DNA of 64,000 nt, taken from contig NZ_CANMUU010000004.1 of assembly GCF_947501165.1 (NCBI RefSeq), positions 62,001 through 126,000 on the forward strand, in the 5' to 3' direction. The translations under genes and the position numbers were made by a program. Position 1 is the stretch's first letter; each line of letters starts with the position of its first letter. Of the stretch, positions 1 through 8,296 are shown one piece after another. The notes under the pieces were generated by a model. That model made no database searches and was not told where the DNA came from. It saw only the letters and a list, made by a program, of their open reading frames with translations. This stretch comes from an uncultured Allomuricauda sp. (GTDB lineage: Bacteria; Bacteroidota; Bacteroidia; Flavobacteriales; Flavobacteriaceae).

Positions 1-676
1 TTCCGTTTTCATTATCCATTTTGGCTTCCTTAAAAGCGGCTGTAAAATGAAGTCCTGAAACCAGAATAAATCCTGCCAACATTATTCCAATGGTTGGTAG
101 GGATGGTTCTTGCTGAAAAGCCCCTAAAAAAACATGGAGTAGAATTAAGGCATAGGCCACGTAGACCATCATATGAAGTCCTTTCCAAATCTTCGGTGAT
201 AGGTTTTTCAAAAAGAAGTCATGACTCGTAGAGGCCATGAAGAATAAAATCAGCAATGCCAAAAATCCCAAAACCTGAAAAGGAAAATTGGTCAAGGAGC
301 CATAGTCCAGGTTTGAAGTAAAAACAGAAACGATTGGATTTGTATTTCCCAAAGTATGAAACTGAATGATGGCAAAGGTTCCATGAATCAAAGCGGCTAA
401 GAACATGCTTACTCCCAAATGCCTTCTATTATATAGAATAGGAAGAAATTGTGGATTTAAACGGCTGAGGGGGCCGATAATCAAAATGATGTGCAACATC
501 AGGACTGCCAAAGAGCCAAAAGCCCTTATTATTAAAGTTTCCGCTGTTCCTTTGGGGTTCAGTAGTACGGTAAGTACTATGAACAATACCAAATACAATA
601 TCATGGACAAGGCAAAAACCTTGTCATACTTTTTCTTATGCTTGTTCCAAAGCACCAATTTATAGTCCAGTCCCAT
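1..676 (-). CDS. Ferric-reductase-like transmembrane haem protein (3' end outside the window)
   Basis: About 225 residues can be read before the frame runs off the window edge, so the C-terminus is missing. The visible part is a multi-span membrane protein with histidines placed as in the ferric reductase-like transmembrane (FRD/YedZ-MsrQ) domain: an NRRH motif, an IHG motif in the next helix, and WKGLH followed about 13 residues later by another H. These are the usual ligands of two b haems. The ATG overlaps the stop of the upstream 135-codon gene by one base (TAATG), so translation is probably coupled. It is the last visible gene of an operon with two Rieske fusion enzymes, which suggests it carries electrons across the inner membrane. 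Whether it has a C-terminal FAD/NAD domain cannot be seen. Confidence 0.75.
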   Translation of the reverse strand, partial: MGLDYKLVLWNKHKKKYDKVFALSMILYLVLFIVLTVLLNPKGTAETLIIRAFGSLAVLMLHIILIIGPLSRLNPQFLPILYNRRHLGVSMFLAALIHGTFAIIQFHTLGNTNPIVSVFTSNLDYGSLTNFPFQVLGFLALLILFFMASTSHDFFLKNLSPKIWKGLHMMVYVAYALILLHVFLGAFQQEPSLPTIGIMLAGFILVSGLHFTAAFKEAKMDNENG

Positions 677-1083
677 TAGAATTCCAATTTTAGAATTTGT
701 TGGTTCTTCATTTCGTCCATCACTATAAAACCTTTGATAATTCCTGTACTGGGAAATGAGTAATTGCCTATTCCCTGTAATTGGCCAAGCACCGCACCTT
801 TTTCTCCCTTCCCATTAATTTCGTATACCACCGAAGATGGAGCTCTTAAAGGGGACTTAAGCCAAATGTTGAGTAAATACTGCTCAGATGTATTGGATAG
901 TACGACCTTCATTTCGGCATTCTCAATTTCCTCAACCACATTTCCTTTAACCTCAGCCATGTAAAGATTTTCTGATGAAGAGAAAAAGTCAAGGTTCTTT
1001 CCAGAAAGAAATAGGACAATCGCCAATGTGGGGGTCAGAATCATCCACATCCATTTATGTCTTGTTCGTAATCGATAATCCAT
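676..1083 (-). CDS. Hypothetical membrane-anchored protein
   Basis: This 135-residue protein has a basic N-terminus, one hydrophobic segment at about residues 11-28, and a polar beta-rich remainder that would lie outside the inner membrane. I recognise no family and see no cysteine or histidine cofactor motif. It starts 3 bp after the preceding 69-codon gene and overlaps the start of the ferric-reductase-like gene by one base, so it is a tightly coupled operon member. A role as an extracytoplasmic partner of the haem membrane protein is inferred from position only. Confidence 0.6.
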   Translation of the reverse strand: MDYRLRTRHKWMWMILTPTLAIVLFLSGKNLDFFSSSENLYMAEVKGNVVEEIENAEMKVVLSNTSEQYLLNIWLKSPLRAPSSVVYEINGKGEKGAVLGQLQGIGNYSFPSTGIIKGFIVMDEMKNQQILKLEF

Positions 1084-1086
1084 TTC

Positions 1087-1296
1087 TTATTCTTTTTTAT
1101 TTTGGAACAGACGCTTTATGAGAAAAGGCCACGTGGCCACTACACCAGGAAAAAGCAATAGTCTGACAACTTTTTTACTATTTCCCATTATGGGGTCGAT
1201 TCGTTTTGCGAAAAGAATGAAGTAGAGTCCAAATAGAAATCCTGCCAAAAAGTAAATCTGGAGAATAATCAAAAATGTAAATATTGCTGTCTCCAT
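1087..1296 (-). CDS. Small two-helix membrane protein
   Basis: This 69-residue protein has two hydrophobic segments, at about residues 5-28 and 45-60, joined by a basic loop, and a lysine-rich C-terminus. No cofactor motif is visible and I do not recognise the family. It follows the Rieske-ThDP gene by 1 bp and precedes the next gene by 3 bp, so it is translated from the same message. The size and position suit a small subunit of the membrane complex formed with the downstream ferric-reductase-like protein, but this is inference. Confidence 0.6.
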   Translation of the reverse strand: METAIFTFLIILQIYFLAGFLFGLYFILFAKRIDPIMGNSKKVVRLLLFPGVVATWPFLIKRLFQNKKE

Positions 1297-1297
1297 A

Positions 1298-3250
1298 TTA
1301 AATCAGATTTACATCTGTGATAACTTCCAAAACGGCAGGTCCGGGTTGTTCAAAAAGTGATTTCATTGTCTTCATAAGGTCTTCTTGTTTCTCCACACGT
1401 TTTCCCCAAGCGCCACAGGATACTGCAAAGTCAGCAAAGTTTGGGTTGGAAAGTGAAGTTTTCCATACATCAAACTCCCCAGCCCTTTGCTCCTTAGAAA
1501 TTTTACCCAATTCATGATTGTTCAGAACTATAAGCTTCACTGGCATGTTATACTTTACCAAAGTGGTGATTTCAGCCAGGTATTGACATAAACCTCCATC
1601 ACCGGCGACCGCCACCACCGGTCTGGAACTCCCAACAGCGGTCCATGCTCCAATTGAAGCGGGAAGTGCGAAACCTATGGAGCCCAAATAGCCAGACATT
1701 AGAAAATCGTGTTCTTTCGATTCAAAATACCTACCGAAAGAGTAGGCATTGTTGCCCACATCCACACACATTACCGCATCTTCCGGGGTAAGCTGGTTCA
1801 TGGCATCAAAAACAGCTATGGAACTAACTCCATTATCCGATGTTTCCAATAATCGCTTCGCCTTTTCGCTTCTCCAAATCTTCCAGCGTTCAGCAATTTC
1901 GTCGGTTTGGTCAATGGTATCGATAGCATCTTCCAATTCCGAATCGAATATTTCCAGGGTTCTTGAAATTTCTCCCCAAACGGCTACTTCTACCTGATGG
2001 AACTTACTCAGGGCCAGGGGGTCAAAATCAACTTGGATTATGGGCTTTTTTGGAGTTATACCGGTATGATTGGAAAACGAAGCCCCAAAAACAATCAAAA
2101 CATCTGATTCATTCATAAACCAAGAAGCAATGGGAGTGCCACTTCTACCCAAAACTCCTCCACCCAAAGGATGGTTATCCGGAATCAATCCTTTCCCTTT
2201 GAACGTTGTAACCACAGGAGCATTTAAACTTTCTGCAAATCTTATAATGGCCTTTTTGTGTGCCCTAGCTCCATGACCCATGATTATTACGGGCCGTTTT
2301 GATTTTCTTATAAGGTTTACGGCATCCTTCACGGATTCTTTTGGAGGTGCAATTTCCAGAGTAGTTATTCTTTTTTCAGGGGTTTGTGGTTTGGCATTAG
2401 GCTTGGCTTTTCGCTCTTGGACCTCATCCGGAAAGGTAAGATGTGATACATCACGTTTCAAAATCGCATGTTTAATGGCAAGTGACATCAATTCCCCGTG
2501 TTTGGAATCACTCTGTACCCTGTGATTAAATTCAGCTACACTACCAAAAGCCTGAACCAAGTCCACTTCTTGAAAGTTACCCGTACCCACTACTTGCGTT
2601 GCCACTTGACCGGTCAAGGCCAATAATGGAGCTCTATCCACCTTGGCATCCCACATACCAGTGAACATATTGGTTGCCCCGGGGCCCGCTATAGAGAAAC
2701 AAGCTGCTGGTTTTCCAGTTAACTTTCCATAGGCTGAAGCTGCAAAAGCGGCCGCTCCTTCGTGACGGATTCCATAGAAGTTGAGTTTCCCCTTTTGTTC
2801 TTGACGTTTCATAGCATCCGCAAAACCCAGATTGGAATGTCCTACCATACCGAACACCTTTGTCACGCCCCAGTTTACCATGGTTTCCGCCATAATATCT
2901 GAAACTGTAGTTTCATGTTCGGCTTCTTCAGGCACTCCAACAAAGATGGCTTCTCCTTCTTCTTTTACCTCAAATGTTTCAATACCATCATCATAGCCTC
3001 CTGGAGGTAGTCCCGTACACGGATGGAAATCCCATCCATGCCATGGGCAACGTAGCATACCATTTTCAATGGACCCCTCTCCCAAAGGACCACCTTGATG
3101 CGGACATCTATTGTCCAGGGCAGAAAACTTACCTTCAAAATGAGTTAAGCAAATACCTTTATGTGCAGCAGTTACGGTTTTCACCCGACCTTCGGGAAGC
3201 TCTTTTTTGTTGTCGAGCACTTTGTACCAGATACGTTTTTTTTCGTCCAT
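1298..3250 (-). CDS. Rieske [2Fe-2S] domain fused to a ThDP-dependent enzyme
   Basis: This 650-residue fusion has a Rieske domain at about residues 7-108, with cluster ligands C49-x-H51 and C68-xx-H71. A full ThDP enzyme of the acetolactate synthase/pyruvate oxidase superfamily follows. The PYR domain has the catalytic glutamate E164 in an RHEG motif, a central domain lies at about 305-440, and the PP domain has G550-D551-G552 and N577-N578, the Mg-diphosphate motif. Known relatives decarboxylate 2-oxo acids such as pyruvate. The fused Rieske domain suggests the electrons leave through an iron-sulfur centre. The substrate is not predictable. The gene sits 8 bp after the beta-barrel gene and 1 bp before the small membrane protein gene. 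Confidence 0.85.
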   Translation of the reverse strand: MDEKKRIWYKVLDNKKELPEGRVKTVTAAHKGICLTHFEGKFSALDNRCPHQGGPLGEGSIENGMLRCPWHGWDFHPCTGLPPGGYDDGIETFEVKEEGEAIFVGVPEEAEHETTVSDIMAETMVNWGVTKVFGMVGHSNLGFADAMKRQEQKGKLNFYGIRHEGAAAFAASAYGKLTGKPAACFSIAGPGATNMFTGMWDAKVDRAPLLALTGQVATQVVGTGNFQEVDLVQAFGSVAEFNHRVQSDSKHGELMSLAIKHAILKRDVSHLTFPDEVQERKAKPNAKPQTPEKRITTLEIAPPKESVKDAVNLIRKSKRPVIIMGHGARAHKKAIIRFAESLNAPVVTTFKGKGLIPDNHPLGGGVLGRSGTPIASWFMNESDVLIVFGASFSNHTGITPKKPIIQVDFDPLALSKFHQVEVAVWGEISRTLEIFDSELEDAIDTIDQTDEIAERWKIWRSEKAKRLLETSDNGVSSIAVFDAMNQLTPEDAVMCVDVGNNAYSFGRYFESKEHDFLMSGYLGSIGFALPASIGAWTAVGSSRPVVAVAGDGGLCQYLAEITTLVKYNMPVKLIVLNNHELGKISKEQRAGEFDVWKTSLSNPNFADFAVSCGAWGKRVEKQEDLMKTMKSLFEQPGPAVLEVITDVNLI

Positions 3251-3258
3251 AGTAAAGT

Positions 3259-3801
3259 TTATTTTGATTGATGGTGTTGTATATTTTTGTTCTTGTTGGA
3301 TAAGGAAAAGTTAATCAAACACCCAAGGGTAAAAAAGTGATCGTCCAACTCACTAACCACGTATTTGTATTCGGTGAAAAAGAGGAGTTTTCCTTTGGCA
3401 TAGTGAAATCCCGCTCCAACATTCAACCCAAAAGCTCTTTCAACATGCTCTTCCTGAAATGAGGTGTTATTTTCCGTTTCCCTTTCTTCAGAATAGTTTA
3501 ATCCCGAAAGAGGATAGAACCCTAAACCTCCACCCAAATCTAAAATATAATGAAGGTTTGCATTCGCTTCAAAAAAAGTGATTTCGCCATCTTCAATATC
3601 TCTTTTAAAAAATGATACTTCCGGACCGAAGCAAAAGTGATGATCTGTGGCATAGTATAATCGAGCATTCCAGCCTAGAGTCTCCAATTCAGAAGAATAG
3701 ACCCCTGAAAGTCCGGGCATTATCGTAGGAGGCTCTACTTGAGCCTGTAAATGAAAACTTGACAGAATAAAAACCACAATAAAAAAGGCAAATCTTTGCA
3801 T
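3259..3801 (-). CDS. Secreted beta-barrel-like protein of unknown function
   Basis: This 180-residue protein starts with a signal peptide ending near LQAQ at residue 21. The mature part alternates short aromatic-rich strands and turns and resembles small eight-strand outer membrane barrels (OmpA/OmpW-like). The last nine residues are mostly asparagine, lysine and glutamine and do not form the usual terminal strand. It lies between the two Rieske fusion genes, 88 bp after the first and 8 bp before the second, so it is probably cotranscribed although its compartment differs. No function can be assigned. Confidence 0.65.
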   Translation of the reverse strand: MQRFAFFIVVFILSSFHLQAQVEPPTIMPGLSGVYSSELETLGWNARLYYATDHHFCFGPEVSFFKRDIEDGEITFFEANANLHYILDLGGGLGFYPLSGLNYSEERETENNTSFQEEHVERAFGLNVGAGFHYAKGKLLFFTEYKYVVSELDDHFFTLGCLINFSLSNKNKNIQHHQSK

Positions 3802-3889
3802 TTAATTTTATTTTAAAAGTTCTCTAACAAGCATTCAATTCTCAAACTAGGATTGAAGAGTAGGACCATGACGTAGGTAGCAGGATCTA

Positions 3890-5503
3890 TTAAAGAACCC
3901 CTGCGTATTTGATTCCTGTCAACTCGTGCATTTCTTTGTTAAAGGTGGATAAATCATTATGGTTAAACTTGGTTACATCGTCATAACCACAAGAACGTGC
4001 TATAACCTTGATTAAATCATTGGTCGCCATAAAATAGTTGTGGAGTTGTTTGGCCGAAGCGTCTATAATCAACCTGCTTCGTAGATGTTCCTTTTGAGTG
4101 GCTATACCAACCGGGCAATTGTTGCTGCCGCAAGCCCTCATACCCAGACACCCTATGGCTTGAATTGCAGAATTGGATACTGCAATGGCGTCTGCTCCCA
4201 TCATCATGGCCTTGGCGAAATCTTCGGCTATTCGAAGACCTCCGGTAATGACCAAAGACACATCCGTAACCCCAATTTTATCCAAATACTTTCGAGCACG
4301 GGCCAAAGCAGGTATGGTTGGTACATTTATATTATCCCGTAGGATGGTAGGCGCAGAACCGGTTCCCCCTCCTCGACCATCCAAAATGATATAGTCGACG
4401 CCTACATCCAAAGCAAATTGGATATCCTTTTCTATGTGACTTGCCGCAATCTTAAATCCTATGGGTATACCACCAGCACGTTCCCGGACTTTATCAGCGA
4501 ATGCTTTAAAATCTTTTACCCCATGAAAATCAGGGAATGTGGCCGGACTAATAGCCGTTTGACCTTCTTCCAACCCTCTTACCTCAGCAATTTCCTTACT
4601 TACTTTATTTCCAGGAAGATGGCCTCCAGTTCCGGTTTTTGCCCCTTGTCCGCCTTTGAAATGAAATGCTTGAACGTTATCCAGTTTATCCCATGAAAAC
4701 CCGAATTGAGCCGAAGCCAATTCGTAAAAATATTTGGAGTTATTCTTTTGTTCATCGGGTAACATCCCTCCTTCTCCCGAACAAATACCTGTCCCAGACA
4801 TTTCCGCTCCTTTGGAGAGCGCAATTTTGGCCTCCCGCGACAGCGCACCAAAACTCATATCGCTTACAAAAAGCGGGATATCCAAAACCAAAGGCCTTTT
4901 AGCTTTAGGCCCAATGACCACTTTGGTGGCTACTTCTTCATGGTCCAATAAAGGACGGGTAGCCAATTGAGCTGGTAAAAACTGTATGTCACTCCATTTA
5001 GGCAATGTATTTCTGTCCACTCCCATAGAGGCGGAAAAACCGTGGTGCCCCAGATTCTTGAGACCATTTCTCGCCAATTCCTTGATATAACCGGTGTATG
5101 GCTCCGTATCCTCAGGATGGGTGTCCGCGTAGGTTCCCAAATAAACATCGCGGTCAAAAGGCTGAGGGTATTCTAGTTCGAAAGCTTCAATCTCATTTTT
5201 ATCAATTTTTAAGGAGTCATCTTCAACGAATTCTTGAAACTTATGAAGTTGTTCTTCATTATTATACTCACTAATTCCAGTATCATAGCGATAATCCCAG
5301 CCATGGACCCCACATATCAGATTCTTTCCATCAATATGGCCATCAGCCAGCAATGCTCCTCTATGATGACAACGTCCATACAAAACTGAAATTCCAGTTT
5401 CGTGTTTGATGATTACTAAATCTGTGTTTTTGACTAAGGCGTAAAAAGGTTGTTTTTCCTTTAGCTCTGAAATCTTGGCGATTTCAATAAGGTTGTTTTG
5501 CAT
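3890..5503 (-). CDS. Rieske domain fused to an FMN-binding glutamate-synthase-family enzyme
   Basis: This is a 537-residue protein. Its N-terminal Rieske domain covers about residues 7-105, with ligands C45-x-H47 and C64-xx-H67. The rest matches the FMN barrel domain of glutamate synthase large subunits and of stand-alone archaeal/bacterial GltB-like proteins, including a GGQGAKTGTGGHLPG segment and C452-x5-C458-x4-C463, the usual [3Fe-4S] ligands. There is no glutaminase domain. The family moves electrons between FMN and iron-sulfur clusters; the substrate here is unknown. It is the first gene of the operon containing the Rieske-ThDP and ferric-reductase-like proteins. Two Rieske fusions in one operon suggest a shared electron partner. 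Confidence 0.85.
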   Translation of the reverse strand: MQNNLIEIAKISELKEKQPFYALVKNTDLVIIKHETGISVLYGRCHHRGALLADGHIDGKNLICGVHGWDYRYDTGISEYNNEEQLHKFQEFVEDDSLKIDKNEIEAFELEYPQPFDRDVYLGTYADTHPEDTEPYTGYIKELARNGLKNLGHHGFSASMGVDRNTLPKWSDIQFLPAQLATRPLLDHEEVATKVVIGPKAKRPLVLDIPLFVSDMSFGALSREAKIALSKGAEMSGTGICSGEGGMLPDEQKNNSKYFYELASAQFGFSWDKLDNVQAFHFKGGQGAKTGTGGHLPGNKVSKEIAEVRGLEEGQTAISPATFPDFHGVKDFKAFADKVRERAGGIPIGFKIAASHIEKDIQFALDVGVDYIILDGRGGGTGSAPTILRDNINVPTIPALARARKYLDKIGVTDVSLVITGGLRIAEDFAKAMMMGADAIAVSNSAIQAIGCLGMRACGSNNCPVGIATQKEHLRSRLIIDASAKQLHNYFMATNDLIKVIARSCGYDDVTKFNHNDLSTFNKEMHELTGIKYAGVL

Positions 5504-5605
5504 TATAAAGTTTGTTGTCAGGTTGTTAAGAGTTCAGTCGAACTCCACTTTTTAACATTACGCCTTAAGTTATGTTAAAAATCGGTTAGTGGCATCACTT
5601 TAATT

Positions 5606-5635
5606 AAAAAAGTCCAAAAGCGTATGCTAGTGGAC
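5606..5635 (-). terminator. Rho-independent terminator after the ECF sigma/Spy-like operon
   Basis: Read on the minus strand, GTCCA and TGGAC arms (5631-5635 and 5612-5616) enclose an inner AGC/GCT stem and are followed by six T (from 5611-5606). It lies 38 bp beyond the stop of the 154-codon gene. Confidence 0.55.
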
Positions 5636-5672
5636 CTAAATTAACTTTACCATATTGCGTAAGGCGGCAGAT

Positions 5673-6137
5673 TTATCTTGGCGGAGGTCCTGTGGGCGGG
5701 CGGTCTCCCGGTGGCCCATATCGAAGAGCACCAGATAATATACGTTTTAACTTTTGCTTTTGTACATCATTACAGATTTTTTCAACTTCACTAAAATATC
5801 GGAATACTTCAATCTCTCTTGCTTTTGTCAATGTACCAATCTCTTCGGTAATAGAATCCAATTGTTCATACCCAAGGCTGCTATTCCCAAGTTCTGAAAA
5901 AAGCATTTGCTTTAAATCATTTAATTCAAAGTTAATTTCTCTCATTCTTCGATGGTGCTCTCTATCAAACTCCAAAAAGCTAGCAGTTTGGGTTTCATTA
6001 AAATTCAATTGTTCAGAAATAAACTCTCTTGGAGGTCTTTGCCTTTGGCTTGGCTTTTTTATCACTAAAAACAGTAATACACCGTTCATGACCATCAAAA
6101 AAACCAAAAAAATAATCAACAAGATATTCTTCTTCAT
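5673..6137 (-). CDS. Spy/CpxP-like periplasmic protein
   Basis: This 154-residue protein has an N-terminal membrane segment (about residues 5-25) followed by a helical, charged domain. The FNETQ motif and the even helix pattern match the LTxxQ/heavy-metal-resistance family (Spy, CpxP, ZraP), which act as periplasmic chaperones or metal sensors. The C-terminal 15 residues are rich in proline, glycine and arginine (GPPGDRPPTGPPPR). It is the third gene of a unit with an ECF sigma factor and a membrane protein, 6 bp after the latter, so it probably takes part in sensing the signal that controls the sigma factor. The exact stimulus is unknown. Confidence 0.65.
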   Translation of the reverse strand: MKKNILLIIFLVFLMVMNGVLLFLVIKKPSQRQRPPREFISEQLNFNETQTASFLEFDREHHRRMREINFELNDLKQMLFSELGNSSLGYEQLDSITEEIGTLTKAREIEVFRYFSEVEKICNDVQKQKLKRILSGALRYGPPGDRPPTGPPPR

Positions 6138-6143
6138 CGCCTC

Positions 6144-6461
6144 CTAATTTAAAATAGAATCTTCCTGGGTTGACGAAATTCCATAGGCTTCAGCAAAAGT
6201 CTGTATTTTTTCCTTTTGGTTCGAACTGTTGTAGTAGTACAAAACCCCTAGATTAAGAAAAACAAAGGCCAGTAAGGCTGCAATTTGAAGTTTTGGAGTA
6301 AACCAGTTCAACACGGTTAGTACATCTTCTTGGTTATCAAGCTTACCAAGCTTGCTCAGCACCTTGTTCTTAAAAAAAGGAGGAGCACCGACAGATTCAA
6401 TATCTGAAACTGATTCTATTAAATCATCCAGATGTTTCAAAGTATTTTTTTTATCATTCAT
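6144..6461 (-). CDS. Membrane protein, possible anti-sigma factor
   Basis: This 105-residue protein has a cytoplasmic N-terminal half, one membrane helix at about residues 73-90 and a short outer tail. The gene lies directly after an ECF sigma factor gene (53 bp) and before a Spy-like gene. This is the common layout of a small anti-sigma factor, but no zinc-binding anti-sigma motif is present, so the role is inferred from context. Confidence 0.6.
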   Translation of the reverse strand: MNDKKNTLKHLDDLIESVSDIESVGAPPFFKNKVLSKLGKLDNQEDVLTVLNWFTPKLQIAALLAFVFLNLGVLYYYNSSNQKEKIQTFAEAYGISSTQEDSILN

Positions 6462-6514
6462 AACTAATCATGGTGGTGTAGAGAATTAGATGTTCTTTTT
6501 TGCCAAAACTTGTG

Positions 6515-7117
6515 CTACCCACCCTCTTTTTTATAATATGTTGTTAAAATTTGTTTTAAGTTTTTCTTGGCCCTAAAAAGTAATGACTCAATTGAGGATA
6601 TACTTTTTTGGGTAATCTCGCTTACTTCCTTATAGCTGAGGCCATCAATTTTATGAAGGGTAAAAACCACCTTTTGTGCCTCTGGCAACTGATCTATGGC
6701 CTTGAAAAGGGTTTCTTGCTGTTCTTTTCGTTCCAGTTGAACACCTGGGTGGTTAAACTCCGTAAAATATGCCGTTTTATCCATTGGCATTGAATTACCA
6801 CTAAGTAATTGCATAAACCCAAACCTTTTTTTTGTGTTCCTTTTACGGATAAACTCCAAGCTTTTATTTACAGCAATTCGATAAATCCAAGTAGTTAGTT
6901 TAGAATTGCCCTTGAACTTGGAAACAGACTTATACACTTCAATAAAAACCTCTTGTGCAATATCTTCTGCATCTTCTGCATTGGGCACAAAGGACAAGCA
7001 AGTATTGAAAACCAGCTTTTGGTATTCATCCAAAAGTTTGGAATAGGCTTGTTGTTTTTGGGCCTTTAAATCTTCTAAAAACTGTTTTTCGTCCAAAAGA
7101 ATACGTGAGAAAGTCAA
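6515..7117 (-). CDS. ECF-type RNA polymerase sigma factor
   Basis: This 200-residue protein has sigma region 2 (NTCLSFVPNAEDAEDIAQEVF, with the following TWIYRIAVNKS segment) and region 4 with a helix-turn-helix near residues 150-185 (LPEAQKVVFTL, then GLSYKEVSEI). Regions 1 and 3 are missing, as in group 4 sigma factors. It heads a minus-strand unit with a membrane protein and a Spy-like protein and is transcribed away from the EF-hand gene, 93 bp distant. It probably drives its own operon and possibly the divergent genes. Confidence 0.9.
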   Translation of the reverse strand: MTFSRILLDEKQFLEDLKAQKQQAYSKLLDEYQKLVFNTCLSFVPNAEDAEDIAQEVFIEVYKSVSKFKGNSKLTTWIYRIAVNKSLEFIRKRNTKKRFGFMQLLSGNSMPMDKTAYFTEFNHPGVQLERKEQQETLFKAIDQLPEAQKVVFTLHKIDGLSYKEVSEITQKSISSIESLLFRAKKNLKQILTTYYKKEGG

Positions 7118-7210
7118 TCACAAAATAAGGGCAATTCAAAAAAAGTTGGTGTCCTGCACAAGTTTTTTTTGGAATTCACATCTAAACCTTCAAACAGAAA
7201 TCGATAAACA

Positions 7211-7510
7211 ATGAAAACAAACAAGCAATTTTTTTTCCTTGGACTTACCGCTATCGCAATGGTCTCATGCCAGATGAAAGCGCAATCCAACAATAATGAA
7301 AGGCAAAGAAGAGAACCTCCGAGTATTGACCAACTTTTCAAAGATTTGGATGCAGATGAAGATGGAAAACTATCAAAAGAAGAAGTAAAAGGTCCATTAA
7401 AGAATCATTTCGATGAGATTGACTTGAATGAAGACGGTTTTTTGACCCGAGAAGAGATGGAAAAAGCTCCAAAACCTGAAAGAAGGGGCAATAGAAATAG
7501 AGGCAATTAA
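7211..7510 (+). CDS. EF-hand calcium-binding lipoprotein
   Basis: This 99-residue protein has a lipoprotein signal with the lipid-modified Cys at C20 and two EF-hand loops, at about residues 47-58 (DADEDGKLSKEE) and 71-82 (DLNEDGFLTREE). Both have acidic residues at the calcium-coordinating positions and a Glu at position 12. The C-terminus is basic (RRGNRNRGN). It is the first gene of the plus-strand group that includes YHYH and SCO proteins, and is divergent from the ECF sigma gene. It probably binds calcium at the membrane surface. Confidence 0.85.
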   Translation: MKTNKQFFFLGLTAIAMVSCQMKAQSNNNERQRREPPSIDQLFKDLDADEDGKLSKEEVKGPLKNHFDEIDLNEDGFLTREEMEKAPKPERRGNRNRGN

Positions 7511-7519
7511 ACCATTAAA

Positions 7520-8296
7520 ATGAATGTTATGAAAAGAAATCCAATTTTGATTATTTCTGGATTGATTGTTCTGATGATTATTGCATGTAGTTCCGATACC
7601 GATTCAGAGACCTTTGAGGATGAAACCTTTGGTGAAGATGACTATGGCGATGTAAGTCTGAGCGCAGCTTTTGCTGAATTCGACTCCAATGAAACCACAA
7701 TTTATTTGGACGGTAGTAACGTTGTCATTGAAACAACTGGGTTCCCAAACCATGAGACGGTGTATTGGGGTGAAGCAAGCGATATGTACCTGGAAGAACC
7801 AGAAGTTGAACTAACACCGAGTATTATCCCCAACTTTGATGGCTCTGCCACCTTGGTAGTTTCTGCAAACCCAGAGTTGGCTTCAAGCAGTACTTCCACA
7901 AGTTTGGGGGCCATTGGTATTGCGGTAAGCGGGGCGGCCATTTTTAATGATCAAGAAGGTAACGGACCGCTAAGTGCTGCTGCGGCTAGTTTGGATTGGA
8001 CTGGAGGCCATATTGGTCCGTCGGTATACCATTATCACCTAGAGCCCAAAGCGTGGTCTGATGATGACGATTCCTTAATTGGAATTCTAGCTGACGGTTT
8101 TTTCATCTATGGAAGAAAATGTAATTCCACAGGAGATTACCCAACTGATCTAGATGCTTCTGGCGGTCATGTGGGCATAACACAACATTCATCCGAGCCA
8201 GTATATCACTACCATATTGAAAACGAGTTGTATTTAAATCAATACTATGTCATTTTTCCAGGAGACTATCAAGGAACACCGAATAGTATCAATTAA
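7520..8296 (+). CDS. YHYH domain lipoprotein
   Basis: This 258-residue protein has a lipoprotein signal (IACSS) and two YHYH motifs near residues 172 and 236, which define the YHYH family. Members are extracytoplasmic and often lie near copper or peroxide handling proteins; the biochemical activity is not established. An in-frame ATG at 7529 gives a more typical signal peptide and may be the true start. It follows the EF-hand gene by 9 bp and overlaps the MORN-repeat gene by 50 bp. Confidence 0.8.
   Translation: MNVMKRNPILIISGLIVLMIIACSSDTDSETFEDETFGEDDYGDVSLSAAFAEFDSNETTIYLDGSNVVIETTGFPNHETVYWGEASDMYLEEPEVELTPSIIPNFDGSATLVVSANPELASSSTSTSLGAIGIAVSGAAIFNDQEGNGPLSAAAASLDWTGGHIGPSVYHYHLEPKAWSDDDDSLIGILADGFFIYGRKCNSTGDYPTDLDASGGHVGITQHSSEPVYHYHIENELYLNQYYVIFPGDYQGTPNSIN

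Noticed and set aside
5529-5544. GAGTTC/GAACTC hairpin followed by CACTTTTT as a terminator
   Set aside because: It lies in the leader of the first Rieske fusion gene and would act on the plus strand, where no gene precedes it. It resembles a common intergenic repeat.
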